A stretch of 64,000 nt of DNA from Bretschneidera sinensis (GCA_023935145.1 CM043698.1:17239001-17303000), one strand, 5' to 3'. Shown: positions 12,194 to 23,978, numbered from the stretch's first letter. The notes: generated by a model from the letters alone, not told the origin. Program-made: numbers and translations.

Positions 12194-12689
12194 TTCAAGA
12201 GCCTATATTTATTGCTGGCATAGAACTAGCCAAAGTGATGTGTATGTTGCTATTATTCTTCCTCCCGATTAGGTCTTGAAACGGCTTCTTGAAAATCTAG
12301 ATTTTATTTTTCAAATTGAAGTGATACAATTATGTAAGGAAATAAATATTTGAATTTGACCATAAATAGCTATAAACTCAAAAGTAGCAAGAATGAACCC
12401 CAAAACCTGGTTAGGAAAGCTGATTTTTGTCTATCTTGGTTTTTATCTTATTGTAGCCTTGTATCAATTTAAGTTAATGAAAATGTCAAAAGTCATAACA
12501 AGGGCAAATTAATAACTTAACAAGTATCAACATTTTTTTAAATTTATTTCCTTTCCATTGAATTCTCAAAAACATAATGCTATTTAATTCAATTGGACTA
12601 ATATTGTACTTCAAAGTATAGAAATATCAAACATGATTTTCTATTTGTCAAATCAATAGCCAAACAATGAAATTGTAAAAAAAAATCAA
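12194..12689. other. Unassigned spacer right of the LINE
   Basis: I see no gene or known repeat in this stretch. Confidence 0.5.
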
Positions 12690-12953
12690 GTGAATTCGGT
12701 TTGTTTCGGGTTTCGATTCAAATTGGGTTCGGGTTCTCTCGGGTTTTAGATCGTTTGGGTTCGGGTTTTAGGTCATTTTTTGCCCGGGATATTTCGAGTT
12801 GTGATCATTTCAGGTTTTGAATCATTTTAAGCACGGATCATTTCGGATTTCGGGTCAAGTCGGGTTCGGATCACTTTATTTTAATATATTTTCGGGTTTT
12901 AGACGGATTGTGTTTCAGGTTAATCGAATTAGGTCATATTTTGCCACTTCTAA
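12690..12953 (-). mobile_element. hAT-like MITE, inverted copy
   Basis: TTCGGGTTTCGG-type repeats end at TGCCACTTCTAA, the inverse of the start of the copies at 5373 and 16797. This places a terminal inverted sequence at the right end. Confidence 0.45.
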
Positions 12954-13025
12954 TGATATTGTCAGTAAAAAAACACCTCTAGCCACTAAAATCATTATAA
13001 GAAAATTAATTAAGCAAAAATCAAC

Positions 13026-13457
13026 ATGACAATATCTAATAGTTTGTCAGCCATTGTGATATTGTTTTTGGCTAGTCTTCTACCTTTGGCTTCTATAGGA
13101 CACACCGAAAGAGATATCGATGTAGAGATATTGCCTTCATGAACTGTTCAAGCAACCCTCGATGTACCTATTGTCGATGATCCTCACCCGATTCAAAGTT
13201 AAGATGAAACAACTAGTAAATTCTTGAATAATTGTTCCAAAAACTTGACTGAAATTGGTGGGCAAGAGGTGTTTAATAACATTTTCTTAAATGGAACAGA
13301 ACAGGATGTCTTCAAAAATTGTTTCAGCAAACCTGTCCAAATAAGTCCCCGTTCCCATAATGGGTTAATTATGAGTATTGTCCACAAGTCTGAGTTCAAA
13401 GGAAACCAATCTGTTACATTGCCTAAGAGCATCAAACTTTGGAACATGTGTAGATAA
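13026..13457 (+). pseudogene. Diverged, cysteine-poor prolamin-like pseudogene (type D)
   Basis: A 144-codon frame aligned with the family. It has a signal peptide of about 24 residues, a NNCSKNL motif for the first Cys, the FKNC segment where the family has CC, and LWNMC near the end. Two in-frame stops (TGA at codon 39, TAA at codon 59) block it, while the frame is otherwise kept. The second Cys is Gly, one of the CC pair is Phe, and the fifth Cys is absent, so only three of six remain. Shorter copies occur at 16301 and 26066. It formed a distinct paralogue line before decay. Confidence 0.75.
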
Positions 13458-15117
13458 TTGTAAAATCAGCTGATTCACCAACCCCTTTTGTGCTAAAGCA
13501 AGCTCGTGGAACTATTTCCCTTTTTGTTTATGAAGAGAATGTATAAATCCTTCCTTCTTATTTGTACAATGAGTTATAACACCTATGACAAATCGATATA
13601 CAAGATTATATTCAAATTATTACTACGAAATCATTAACTATAAGATGTTTGATTTGATTCAGTGGTACGTTACTCTTTCAAGTTAAATGTCCTTGATAGC
13701 GTTGAGGTTTTGAATTTGATTTCTCATAACAATTAGATATAAAGGTTTGTTGTGGGTTGATAGAGATTAGAGATACGTTAGATCATCACTATAAATAAAA
13801 AATAATCAAATATAACCTTCTATCTTGCTAGTACTTTAGATTAATTGTCTATTAGTGTTTGGTAAAATAATAATGAAATCGATTTTTTTTTACACAAATT
13901 TGATTTTTTTAAAACTATGTTTTTAACTTTTGCTTTTTTCATACACAGTTTTTTTTTAAGTGTTTGGCATAATTTTTATTCATAAAAAAACAGAAAAAAA
14001 ATCTCCAAACCTCTCCCAAAGGGTTCCTAAAATGTCAAAACCTCGATTTGATTGCACTGTCAATGGATTGGATTTTGATCTGAATTCGATCCATAGAGTC
14101 AAACATGGATAGAGGTTTAAATTCGTTAATCTATAGTATCTGAATCCACTAATCTATTTAACAAACAATCAAATTTGAATTTACTTTAATCAATTTTGAT
14201 AATAACCCGACCAAATTTTAATATTATATAGTATGCATAATTATTTTTTATAATATATATATACTCAAATATGGATAAAGGTTTAAATCAGTTAATTCAT
14301 CTTATCTTAATCTACTAATCTATCAAATTTAAATTTACCTTAAATCAGTTTTTATAATAACCCGATCAGATTTTAATATTATATAGTATGCATAATTATT
14401 TTTTATATTATGTATATATATACACTTATAATATAGAAATATATATGTTATAAATTAGTACTTTTCAAATGTACTAGATGCTTTATTTAAAATACATGTA
14501 TTGTTAAAAAGAATATTAAATATTTAAAAAAATTGTAATTTTTCTCAATTATATTGATGAATTTTTTTAAGTATCTTATAATATTATATTTTTAAAATAT
14601 CTGCTAAGTAATTTGATAATCCGAATCAATTCCAATGAATTCATATATGAATTGTGTTTTAATTCGGTATAATAATATTTTTACAAATTGATTTAGATAT
14701 ATCCGATATGTTTACTGGTTGGGCTGCACGGTTAGCTTGTGAACTATGTTTTCATTTTTTACACTTGGACGGTTCACCGCTAATGACGTGACAAGTGTCG
14801 AAACTTCATTTGTAAAACTTGTGTTTGTTTGTGGTGTTGAAACATTTTTACTATTTCGTTATAGACGTAAGCATGGGCATTGTTATATCAACATCAGTGC
14901 ACTAGTAAATAAAAAACCTTATTAGTACTTTTAAAAATCATATTAATGAGTTAAAAAATTAAATTAATAAATTAAAAAATTATTTTAGCAAATTATATTT
15001 TGTATTTTGATTGGTCTATTTTAATATAACAAATTCAATTCCACAAAAATAACAATAAAAGTTCTTACGGGTTTAAAATATTGATTTTATATTCGATTTA
15101 ACCAAAAGTAATAATGT
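13458..15117. other. AT-rich spacer with a SINE-like segment
   Basis: No gene is seen. The stretch at 13655-13800 has an A-box-like TTCAGTGGTACG and a weak B-box-like segment, and recurs at 27105-27262. Most of the region is duplicated at 26790-28675. The part 14776-15117 recurs at 23985-24180 and 20790-20940. Confidence 0.5.
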
Positions 15118-15365
15118 TTATGTTTGGTCCAGTTATATTAAATTAATTGTTGACATCATTGAAATTAGATAAACTTTTTTCGCATGCTTAATTAAATATT
15201 AATCAAACATAATTAATGCAAAAAATATTAATGGAGCGTTTTGAAACCATTAACTCCAAAATAATAATACTGTCTCTTCCCTGAATAATACTCGATATTT
15301 ATAGAATTAAGGACCCTTAAAACCATTAAAATAACCTCTCTCAAATAATAAAATAAAAGAAAATC
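15118..15365 (+). promoter_or_regulatory. Conserved family promoter, TATA-like box altered
   Basis: The AATGGAGCGTTTTGAAAC box is kept (15230-15247). The TATA-like box reads GATATTTATAG (about 15294-15304) where the active-looking copies have TATATTTATAG. Confidence 0.55.
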
Positions 15366-15822
15366 ATGGGAAAGTTAGAGCTGTTCCTCCATCCTTGTGC
15401 ATTGTTCTTAGCCGCAACTATGGTATCACCCACATTTGCAGCAACAAAAAATATTAGTCCCTCAACGGAAGAAGATGAATATTACGCGTATCCACTTGGA
15501 ACCGAATTCGAAATTTTGTCACCAGAACCTTCACTAGAGTATGCCACTTTTCTGCAAAGCTGTTCCGAAAAAAATGACTACAGAGTGCGGGAAACAAGTA
15601 TTCATGTCTATGTTCAAAGATGTTACTGTTACTGAAAATTGTTGCAGAACACTTATGGCAGTGGGAAAAGAGTGCCACATTGCATTGGTGAGAACCATTT
15701 TCTCATTCAATCATTTTAAAGCAAATGCATCTTTTGGTATTCCAAGAAGCAAACAAGTTTGGAATAAGTGTGTTTTGGATTTTGGAGCTGATGCACCTGC
15801 TTCTCTTTCTTTTGAGTATTAG
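15366..15822 (+). pseudogene. 151-residue prolamin-like gene with one-base frameshift
   Basis: It is colinear with the intact genes at 4480 and 25158, with the same start, linker and stop. The A run at 15568-15574 has seven A where both intact copies have six. This shifts the frame just after the first Cys of the domain; the correct frame then runs on to the normal stop with the later cysteines and SLSFEY end in place. Apart from that base nothing disables it, so it is either a very young pseudogene or a homopolymer error in the sequence. Confidence 0.8.
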
Positions 15823-16300
15823 ATAATACTGCTTGTATTTGTCATTTCTTTATCAATACTTTTTAACTAATAAAATCTTGAATGTTAAATTATTACTCAA
15901 TATTTTATTTCGGTAAATTATTTTTAAAAATGCTTGTCTTTGCCAATAAGTCAATTCAGTGGGACCTTCAAATATAAATTAACAAATGTGTTTGAGCAGT
16001 AAACATGACTTATCAGAATATTTATGTGTATGCAAATCTCACATGGAAAACAAATTGGATTAGTAAATGATATGTATATGATGGTGGAACTAGAACTTAT
16101 TGTCTTAAGTTTTTGGGTTCATATGATCTCCTACATCATATATTTAGGCTTTTGTATAGTAAATTTTCCAAGCTCAGGTTTCTCCACAACATGGATAATC
16201 TTGCCTAACAAGCTCAAGAGCTTGCACCATCCTTCAATTACAAGGAAACGCCTCTCAACACTAAAATCATTATAAGAAAACCACTTAAGCCAAAATCAAC
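15823..16300. other. Conserved 3' flank linking to type D copy
   Basis: No gene is seen. It is nearly the same as 25614-26065, which links the 25158 gene to its type D neighbour, so the pair was duplicated together. Confidence 0.6.
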
Positions 16301-16459
16301 ATGACAATATCAAATAGTTTGTCAGCCATCGTGATATTTTCACTGGGTAGTCTCCTACCTTTGGTTTCTCAAGGACTCGTAGAAAAAGATATCGAAATTA
16401 TGAGTGAAACAAGTAGATTATTGAATAATTGTTCCAAAAACTTGACTGAAATTGTGTAA
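16301..16459 (+). pseudogene. Truncated type D prolamin-like pseudogene
   Basis: It reads MTISNSLSAIVIFSLGSLLP and continues through NNCSKNLTEI to a TAA at codon 53. Beyond that the type D sequence stops and a family 3' flank (like 5006 onward) takes over. The join shares only a short AT-rich microhomology. Only the signal peptide and first Cys remain. The deletion after CTGAAATTG is shared with the copy at 26066. Confidence 0.75.
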
Positions 16460-16796
16460 ATATTTTATTTCAGTAAATTATGTTTAACAATGCTTCTCTT
16501 TGCCAATTAAGTCAATTCAATGGCATCTACAAATCTAAATTAACAAATGTGTTTGAGTAGTAAACAAGACTTGTCAAAATATTTATGTGTATACAATCTC
16601 ACATGAAAAAAAATTTGGATTAGTGAATGACATACATGATGATGGAACTAAAATCCATTGTTTTAAGCTTTTGGGTTCATTTGGGCTTTTGCTTGGTCCA
16701 AACTCAACTTTCTCCACAATTTAATTTAGGCCATTTTTCTTAATAAGCTCAAGAGCTTGCGCCATCCTTCTATTACAGAGAAAAAAAGGCATAATG
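16460..16796. other. Displaced 3' flank of a 151-residue type gene
   Basis: It matches 5006-5372 after the 4480 gene, with no such gene immediately before it. No coding sequence is present. Confidence 0.6.
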
Positions 16797-16965
16797 ATAT
16801 TTAGAAGTGGCAAGGGCTCAGATTATTCAGGTTACGAGTTGTTTCATTCGGGTTATGGGTCATTTCGGGTCTCGAGTCATTCAGATCTCGGGTCATCTCG
16901 AGTTTCTGGCGGGTTTCGGGTTAACCCATCGAGTTGTACCATTTTTTTGAATTCAAGTTGTCCCG
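16797..16965 (+). mobile_element. hAT-like MITE, short GGGTC-rich copy
   Basis: It has the ATTTAGAAGTGGCAA start and TCATTTCGGGTCTCGAG-type repeats, as at 5373 and 40168, but is shorter. Confidence 0.45.
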
Positions 16966-17599
16966 CTAAGTTTGCTTATTTTTATCTTTTCTAAATTTCA
17001 ATGTAATTACTAATTAAGTTCATGTTAGCAATAATAAATGTAGAAAAATAATGTTCTTAATTTTTTTTTCTTTTTTAATAACATAATATATTAAACTCTA
17101 AGTTTAGGTCATGATAAAATTCAATACATATCCGAATATGTCAATATTAAGATTATAATAGGATAATTTAATTATTTAACATATATTTTTGAAAATTTTA
17201 TATTATAAAACTATACTTTTTTTAAGAGATGATTTTACACTTTTTCTTTAAAAAAATACATCAAAATAAATTACATATTTTAGATAATTCATATAGTTTA
17301 AGAAAATTATATTTAAGTTTCATTTCACGGTTTCAAATATATATAGCCACCCAAAACTTACTCCTCAAAACACTTAGTCTCAAAGTAAAAAAAGATTTGT
17401 CATTCAAGTATTTTGCCCATCAAGTTGCTAGGGTCCCACATAAAAAACATGAGTCATATCCTAACAAATCTCCACCTTGGTGAATATTCTTTGCCACCTT
17501 GAAAATTAGTTGTATCTACACATGCTTGTTAATGCCGCAAACAGAAACCATTAGCCTTTAAGTCCACTAGCCACACGTAAACCAAATCAGCAATCGGTC
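16966..17599. other. AT-rich spacer
   Basis: The first 350 bases match 5580-5930 in the duplicated block. No gene is seen. From about 17390 it may be part of the Copia-like fragment to the right. Confidence 0.5.
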
Positions 17600-17981
17600 A
17601 TGACCCCACCTGATTCGAATATGCGGCCAATGCATATGTGTAGCTACCCCGAGTCAACTTCACTAGTTAACTCTAGAGAGGACCTCAATTTGTCCTCTCA
17701 TTTACTCTCGTTCATCTTCTCTGGCTTATCATCATTTCCATTCAATACTTTTGCCAAGCCCTGTTTAACAAGGATGTCTTTCACCTTCTTTGCGAAAGAT
17801 TGAAACTTTCTTTTTCCATTAAATTGCTCCACGGTGAATTGTTGGTTGATATTCACCATCAATGTGCGTAAATAATTAAATCTCAACTCGAACCTTATGA
17901 CTCTGATACTAGTTTGTTGGGAAAAAAACGAATATGTGGAAGCGACTTGATACCGAAATTTAATTGAACCACAGACACACA
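17600..17981 (-). mobile_element. Copia element fragment: gag N-terminus and primer binding site
   Basis: On the minus strand, 17698-17900 encodes NQQFTVEQFNGKRKFQSF and VKQGLAKVLNG, typical of the Gag N-terminus of Tnt1-like Copia elements. Just upstream in that orientation lies CTAGTATCAGAG (complement of about 17901-17912), close to an initiator-Met tRNA primer site, then about 70 bp of a likely LTR end. The fragment is cut by the TRIM-like element at 17982, and no pol follows. Confidence 0.65.
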
Positions 17982-18906
17982 ACATGTGAGTTATCCCATG
18001 TTAGAAAAAAAAAAATTAGAGTGGCTTATATACATGGTTTGGACCCAAGACTCTTGAGCTTAAACTTTTGAGTCATATTGGCGCCCATCCATGTATATCA
18101 AGCTAGTGTTCTTGTGTTCTTCCGTGTGTGAAGTACTTCCGACCTTAACAAGTGGTATCAGAGCTGAGTTCGAGTTGGTCATGATGTGTGACTCCCATGA
18201 TGCTGCCCCGTGGTTGAGTCTATAAATGAGAAGCGTTTGTGTGCCCACAGTTTCTTGGAAGACTATCATGTGTGCCTTGTGATACAGTCTATCCTGTGAG
18301 GACTCCCATGGCTTGCCTCTCCCATGGTTGAGTTTGGTTTATATACATGGTTTGGTCTCAAGTCTCTTGAGCTTAGGCTTTTGAGTCATATTGGTGCCTA
18401 TTCATGTATACCAAGCCTGTGTTTTTGTGTTTTCCCGTGTGTGAAGTACTCTTGACCTCAATAAGTGGTATCAGAGCCAAGTTCGAGTTGGTTACGATGT
18501 GTGACTCCCACGATGCTACCCTATGGTTGAGTATGTGAATGAGAAGCGCTTGTATGCCCATGGTTTCTTGGAAAACTACCATGTGTGCCTTGTGATATAG
18601 TCTGCCCTATGAGGACTCCCATGGTTGAGTTTGGTTTGGTTTCTTCGGTTAATTTTGTGACCCTTAGTTCCATTAGTTCTATTCAAGTGAGAGTTTGGTA
18701 TATAACTCACATGTGAGGGAAATTTGTTAGGATGTCCACATGTGAGTTATCCCACATCAGAAATAAATAAATTAGAGAGGCTTATATACATGGTTTGGAC
18801 CAAAGACTCTTGAACTTAAAATTTGTAATCATATTGGTGATCATCTATATATATTAAGCACGTGTTCTTGTATTCTCTCGAGTGTGAAATACTCATGACC
18901 TTAACA
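17982..18906 (+). mobile_element. TRIM-like small LTR element with tandem internal unit
   Basis: The right LTR (18725-18906) starts TGTTAGGATG and ends TTAACA. A left LTR lacking its first bases ends TTAACA at 18150. A primer site AGTGGTATCAGAGC follows at 18151 and again at 18464, 313 bp later, after a third partial LTR (about 18338-18463). No coding capacity is seen in the interior. This is a small non-autonomous LTR element whose inner part was duplicated. The left end is lost at the join with the Copia fragment, so no target duplication can be read. Confidence 0.65.
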
Positions 18907-20382
18907 GTCCGTTTAGAAGACCATTGCGAGGAATGGCTCTGTGTGATGGGCCTTTCTTGGGTGGTTGTCGGCTCTATTCAAGAAGAGATGTGGGCTTGGA
19001 GCAGTTTGTGAGCTTTCAAAGATGTGAGGAAGTCCTATTCCTTGATTCTCCTCTCTATTGTTTGGTTGGTGTGGAATGGAATGAAAAGAATATAAGAACT
19101 TTTTATGAGAATGAAAAGTCACTTATAAAAAAAAGTTGGGATTGAAAAGTCTATCGCCTCCATAAAAGAAGAATAGTTTAATACTTTTGGGTTTTGGGTT
19201 AATGAGAATTTTTTTGTAAAGGAAGTTGATATCCTAAACTTCTTTGATATACTATCATGTAGATAATTCTTTTGTAACATGGGCGGCACGATCTTGGTGC
19301 CTTCATATACACTCTCTTCATTGCATTTTGTTTGTCCATCTTTGGACTTCCAACTTTTTAATGGAACATCATTAAATGCATTGCTCTCCAATAAAACAGT
19401 AATACATTTAAAAAAATTACCCTTTATTGTATCTTGGTAACTGCAAGTTTTTCATTTTAAAGTAGTGTAAAATGTTTTTATTAAATAAAGGCAAATCAAG
19501 AAATTTAAAAATTTACTATGCATTAGTTGCTCAAAGTGGACAACATTTTGGGACATCCCAAAATGAAAAGATAAACAAACAAAATGGGACGAATGGAGTT
19601 AAATTTTTTACTTATCAAGAAAAAAAGGTATACCCCCATATTCAGATAGGATAATAGGACTGATTTGAGCAATATGTGTATGTATCTTTGTTGTGGATTA
19701 AAGGTGAGAAAATGTAGGGAATTTGGACATTGATGTGAAGCTCAGAGTTTAGGGTTGGTAGAAAGAAATGAATCTAGAGTCTAGACATGCAATTGATGCT
19801 CAATGGGCCGTTTCTTTAATTTTTTGTCTTCTATGTTTGCTATTGGCATAAAATTTTCTGATTGCAATCTTTATAGTTTATAATATTCATAGATTGTTGA
19901 TTTGTATTTAGTAAGATTGTATTATGGGCTCTTCAGCGTTGTTTTTCATCTGGGGTTTCGGTTTTTTTTTGTGTCCAATCAAAGCCATGCTTTTCCTTTT
20001 TGTATAAGTAAAAGTGTAGCATTTCAAGGCACCAAAGGGGTGCCAACCCATGCAACATTGGACTAATTGAAAGCTGATATCATCAAAACATCTATTGGTT
20101 CTTTCTAATGTTTGATCAAGTTCACTTAGAAGGTTTTAGAAGTCTTGATTAAGTAAAGATTTGGTTAGTAGCCGCATATACTCTTTTTTTATTCATTTAA
20201 CACAATTGTGTAATATTACAAAATCACCAAAAAAGAATTTATTATTTTATTTTTATCCATTATGATTTATATTGTTTTATGGTGTGATTTCTTCTCTTGG
20301 TAAGAAGCCGGTATGCACACCTGAAAACTCTGATCATCTAAATCACAATTCATGTGTGTATTATGAGTAGGAGTTCAGACGG
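18907..20382. other. Unassigned stretch left of the FLX-like fragment
   Basis: The part 18907-19400 could be a decayed LINE 3' end on the plus strand, but I could not confirm it. The part 19650-20382 lacks frames and may be the 5' flank or 5' UTR intron that came with the FLX-like exon; GAGTTCAG at 20369-20376 would fit an acceptor just before the ATG. Confidence 0.35.
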
Positions 20383-20772
20383 ATGGCTTCAAGAGGAAGA
20401 ATTCCACCTGCTTATCAAAAGCGAATCATCCAAGCTCCAGGGATGATGCGGTATGGCTCATTTCCTTCTGGTCACCGGCCATTGGAGCCACTTCCTCCTC
20501 CTGAGCTATTAGAAAACAAGATTGCTACTCAGGCAGCAGAAATTGAGCAGCTTGATAGGGACAATCATAGTTTGGCAGCTTCTCATGTTGCCTTGAGGCA
20601 GGAGCTTGGTGATGCTCATCAGGAAGTACAAAGCCTCAGAGCTCACATTGGAAGCATCCAGACTGAGAGTGATATTCAGATCAGGGTTCTGTTAGATAAA
20701 ATTGCAAAAATGATAGGAGATATTAAGGCCGGTGAGAGTGTGAAGAAGGACCTGCAACAAGCGCACATTAAA
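20383..20772 (+). pseudogene. FLX-like (FLC EXPRESSOR family) gene fragment
   Basis: The frame begins MASRGRIPPAYQKR and carries APGMMR, HRPLEPLPPPELLENKIATQ, ASHVALRQELGDAHQEVQSL and HIGSIQTESDIQIRVLLDKI. These are hallmark strings of the N-terminal part of FLX-like proteins, coiled-coil nuclear proteins linked to flowering-time control. Homology stops after LQQAH at about 20770, where spacer from the prolamin-like array begins and a TGA follows soon. Roughly 130 residues are kept with no inner stop. It looks like one captured exon, recent enough to stay open; any translation product would be a truncated coiled-coil. Confidence 0.75.
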
Positions 20773-21008
20773 AATCACGCAGCAAGTTGAAAAATCAAAT
20801 TAATGAATTAAAAAATTATTTTAGCGAATTATATTTTGTATTTTGATTGGTCCATCTTAATGTAACAAATTCAATTCCACAAAATTAACAATAAAATTTG
20901 TGATGGGTTTAAAACATTGATTTTATATTCGATCTAACCAAAAGTAGTAACGTTTATGTTTGGTCCAGTTATATTAAGTTAATTGTTCACATCATTGAAA
21001 TTAGATAA
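20773..21008 (+). promoter_or_regulatory. Displaced piece of the prolamin-like promoter region
   Basis: It matches about 14940-15175, upstream of the 15366 copy, through CATTGAAATTAGATAA and then breaks off into LINE sequence. The TATA-like box and the conserved 18-bp box are not included, so it is unlikely to work as a promoter. Confidence 0.6.
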
Positions 21009-23978
21009 CACACAGAAAATGAAGCAAGGTCATGAAGGAGGGTAGGATTTCCAACTCCCTGACTAGGAATTGGGAGAGGCTGCTCCCCTATCTGTTGTTC
21101 CATCCCCTTTAGATGCAGAGACTGCTCCGCTCCCGGCTGTTGAAAAACGCTCGTTTTGAGATACCCTGTTGCATCAGGATTCTGGTTTCCAAGGGACATG
21201 AGTGGATTCGAAGGATGGTACGGAGTTTTATCTCTGATCATGAAATAGAAGAGGGCGAGGATGGTATTCCATTAATCAGGTTCACTAGGGATCAGAAGCA
21301 AGGGCAACGCCGACCATTCAAGAGATCCCTTATTGCAAAACTTTTGGGGATAACATTGAGCATACAACTCTTGTCAATAAAAGCCTATGGGTGAATATGA
21401 AGCAATTGATCTAGGCAGGGGATTTTATTTGTTTAAGTTTGCTTTATTTGAGGATGTAGATAACATTCTCATAGGGGTTTCTTACTTTATTTTCAAGCAT
21501 TGTTTAATGGTGCAGTGTTGGCATCCTAATTTTCAGCCAACTACTGCAACTTTCACCAAGCTTTGTATTTGGATTTGTTTCCCTGAGCTTCTGGTAGAAC
21601 TTTATGGTGAAGAGTCTCTCTGGACCATAGCTTAGGAAGTGGGAAGACCGTTGAAAATTGATAGGATCACGACCCTTGTGAAGAGGGGTTGGTATGACAG
21701 GATTGGAGTGGAAATTGACCCAGGAAAGCTTCTAGTCTCTAAGCTTCTAGTCGAATTATTTAGAGAGTCGTATATGAGGGAATTTATGTAGTTTGCTTTC
21801 ACTATGGCATGGCGGGCACAGGGAGGAGTCTTGTCGACTAAAGCATGTGGATAAAGTTGATTCCCCACTTCAGGCTAATTGCTCATAGCCGGAGGCCTCC
21901 CAACTAGCTAACCTTCATCGTTTCCGCCATTTCGAGAATTCAGACAAGAACTTCAGAGAATGGATGCTAGTTTCGCAGAGAAGAAGGCGAAAATCAGTAG
22001 CAAATTCTTCGAGTAAGGATAACTCTCCTACTAACTTAGAAGTCCATAACCAATTTGAAGTCTTACGTGGTCATCAGGATGGGATTGAACTGCTGCCTTT
22101 GGAGAAGGATTCTACTAAAAATAGGACTCAAGAGCAGGGCCCAAGCTTGCATATAGTCTCTGTTGGTGAGTCGGCCCATTCTTTGGATACCGTGTGTTGG
22201 TCCTAAAATGGATGGCGTTGTTTATTTGGGCCATAAGCAACGACATTTACCGTCCAATAAAGTGGTCCAAGCTTTTGATCAATCTCGGTCCAGGCAATTT
22301 CTTCCTCTTTCACCAGGTCCCTCGTCTATCCTTGATAATTAGCGAGGGCAGGGGAGGTCCTTATCTCAAGTTGCCGCATCATCCCAAGCTCCATTTAACC
22401 ATGGTCCTGGTAAGGGCGAAATCAGTTTGCAGCTTTCAAAACCTCATGATCCTAACTTTGAGAGCTATATTCAGTTCGTAGCCTCAGTCCTTAAAAGAGC
22501 GCTAGGAAACAGTAAGGGTGGTCTGTCTACTGAGGGTTCTCTTACTGCCGCAGGTTTGAATTTTTCCTTAGATTCCCTTGGTGCAATTGGATCTTTGGGG
22601 ATAGGAGAATGAGGGTTGGAAAACGCTTTGGATGCTGATGGAGATTGCTAAACAGGTGATGCCTATGTTTTATTTTTTACTCTTCTTGTCTATTTTAATG
22701 ATTAAAATCATATCTTGGAATTGTAGAAGTGTGGGTAACACTAGGATTAGGCGAAATATAGTTGATTTGGTTAGATTACATCAACCTACTATTTTGTGTT
22801 TGTTGGAAACTCGATCCAATAACAAATCGTTGCATTCTTTTCCTCGTGTCTTGGGTTTGATCCAAAATTTCAGGTGCCATCAGAGGGTTTTTCAGGAGGT
22901 TTATGGATTATGTGGAAAGTTAGGTCAGTTGATCTGACTATAATAGAATATGATTAACAAATTGTTCATACTAACATTCAGAACTCGATAGAGAGGACTT
23001 GGCTTTTTTCTCTTGCTTATGCTAATCATGCTCAGACTCTCGAAAACGTCTTCTGGACTAATTTGATTATCTATGCCAACTCCGTTGACCTTCTTTGGAT
23101 AGTAACTAGGGATTTTAACAATTTTGCAAATGTTCAGGAGAAGAGGGTAGGGACAGGCTCTGTACATGGGAGATGTTCTAAATTTTGCAAGGGGATCAAT
23201 CTCTGTGGATTTGTGGATTTGGGTTTTTTAGGGCCTAGGTTCACTTTGTATAATGGGAAGCACAGATTGTGAGCTGGTTTTGAGAGACTGGACAGAGCTT
23301 TGGTGACTGTAGAGTGTAAGATCAAATTTCTTAATGCAGACATTCAAGTTTAACTCAGATGTGCGTCAGACCACCATCCTATTTGTATTGCTGTCTCTGA
23401 TAGAGCTCATTTTCGCCATTTGAAGATGCCGTTTAGATGTGAAGCAATCTAGTTTTCTTCGACATGGACTTCGGTTTCAGGTCCCTTTGATAGGAAAACT
23501 ATGGTTTTAGCTGAAGCATCACAGGATTGGAACAAGACTGTTTTTGGGAACATTTTTTCCTGGAAGTGTAAACTCCTCAGCCGGCTAAATGGTATTTAAT
23601 GGGCTCTATCTGTTCGCCCATCTAGGTTCCTGGAGAATTTGGAAATGGACCTAGTTGCCAAGCATAATGACATGAGGAATTGTTATGGTCTCAGAAGTCG
23701 AGGGTTTAGTGGCTTCTTTCATTACTTCACCTTTATCGACACGGAATAAAATCAGTGGACTGAAACCTTTAAATGGGGAGTGGTGTTTTGACAGGGATAT
23801 CATATCGGAGTTTGAAGTGAATTTGTTTTTCAAGAATTTGTTCTCCGTCTCATTTTCAAGCTAGGCTCTATGTTCTCTATTCCCATCTCCGTTTGCTGTT
23901 GAACATGCTCAGCTTGCTGGGGATGTTTCTCTTGAGGAAGTCAAGAGTGCACTGTTCAGTATGCAACTATTCAAGGCC
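21009..23978 (+). mobile_element. L1-type LINE, partial copy 2
   Basis: It is closely similar to the copy at 6886. It holds a DUF4283-like ORF1 (21387-21640), a damaged zinc-knuckle region (about 21770-21840; VCFHYG then GT where a CCHC knuckle needs Cys and His), the ORF1 tail (22427-22612) and the endonuclease (22698-23280, with NWCRSVGN-like, DFNNFANVQEK and LDRAL motifs). It ends abruptly at about 23978, before the RT, joined to family spacer. Both ends are rearrangement joins, not LINE termini. Many stops are present. Confidence 0.75.

Noticed and set aside
18060..18582. Two similar minus-strand frames 313 bp apart, considered as a duplicated small gene
   Set aside because: They run backward through the LTR and primer sites of the TRIM-like element, and the 313-bp step is that of the element.
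18907..19400. A LINE 3' end or a host gene exon
   Set aside because: The weak similarity could not be placed to motifs with confidence; left as unassigned.
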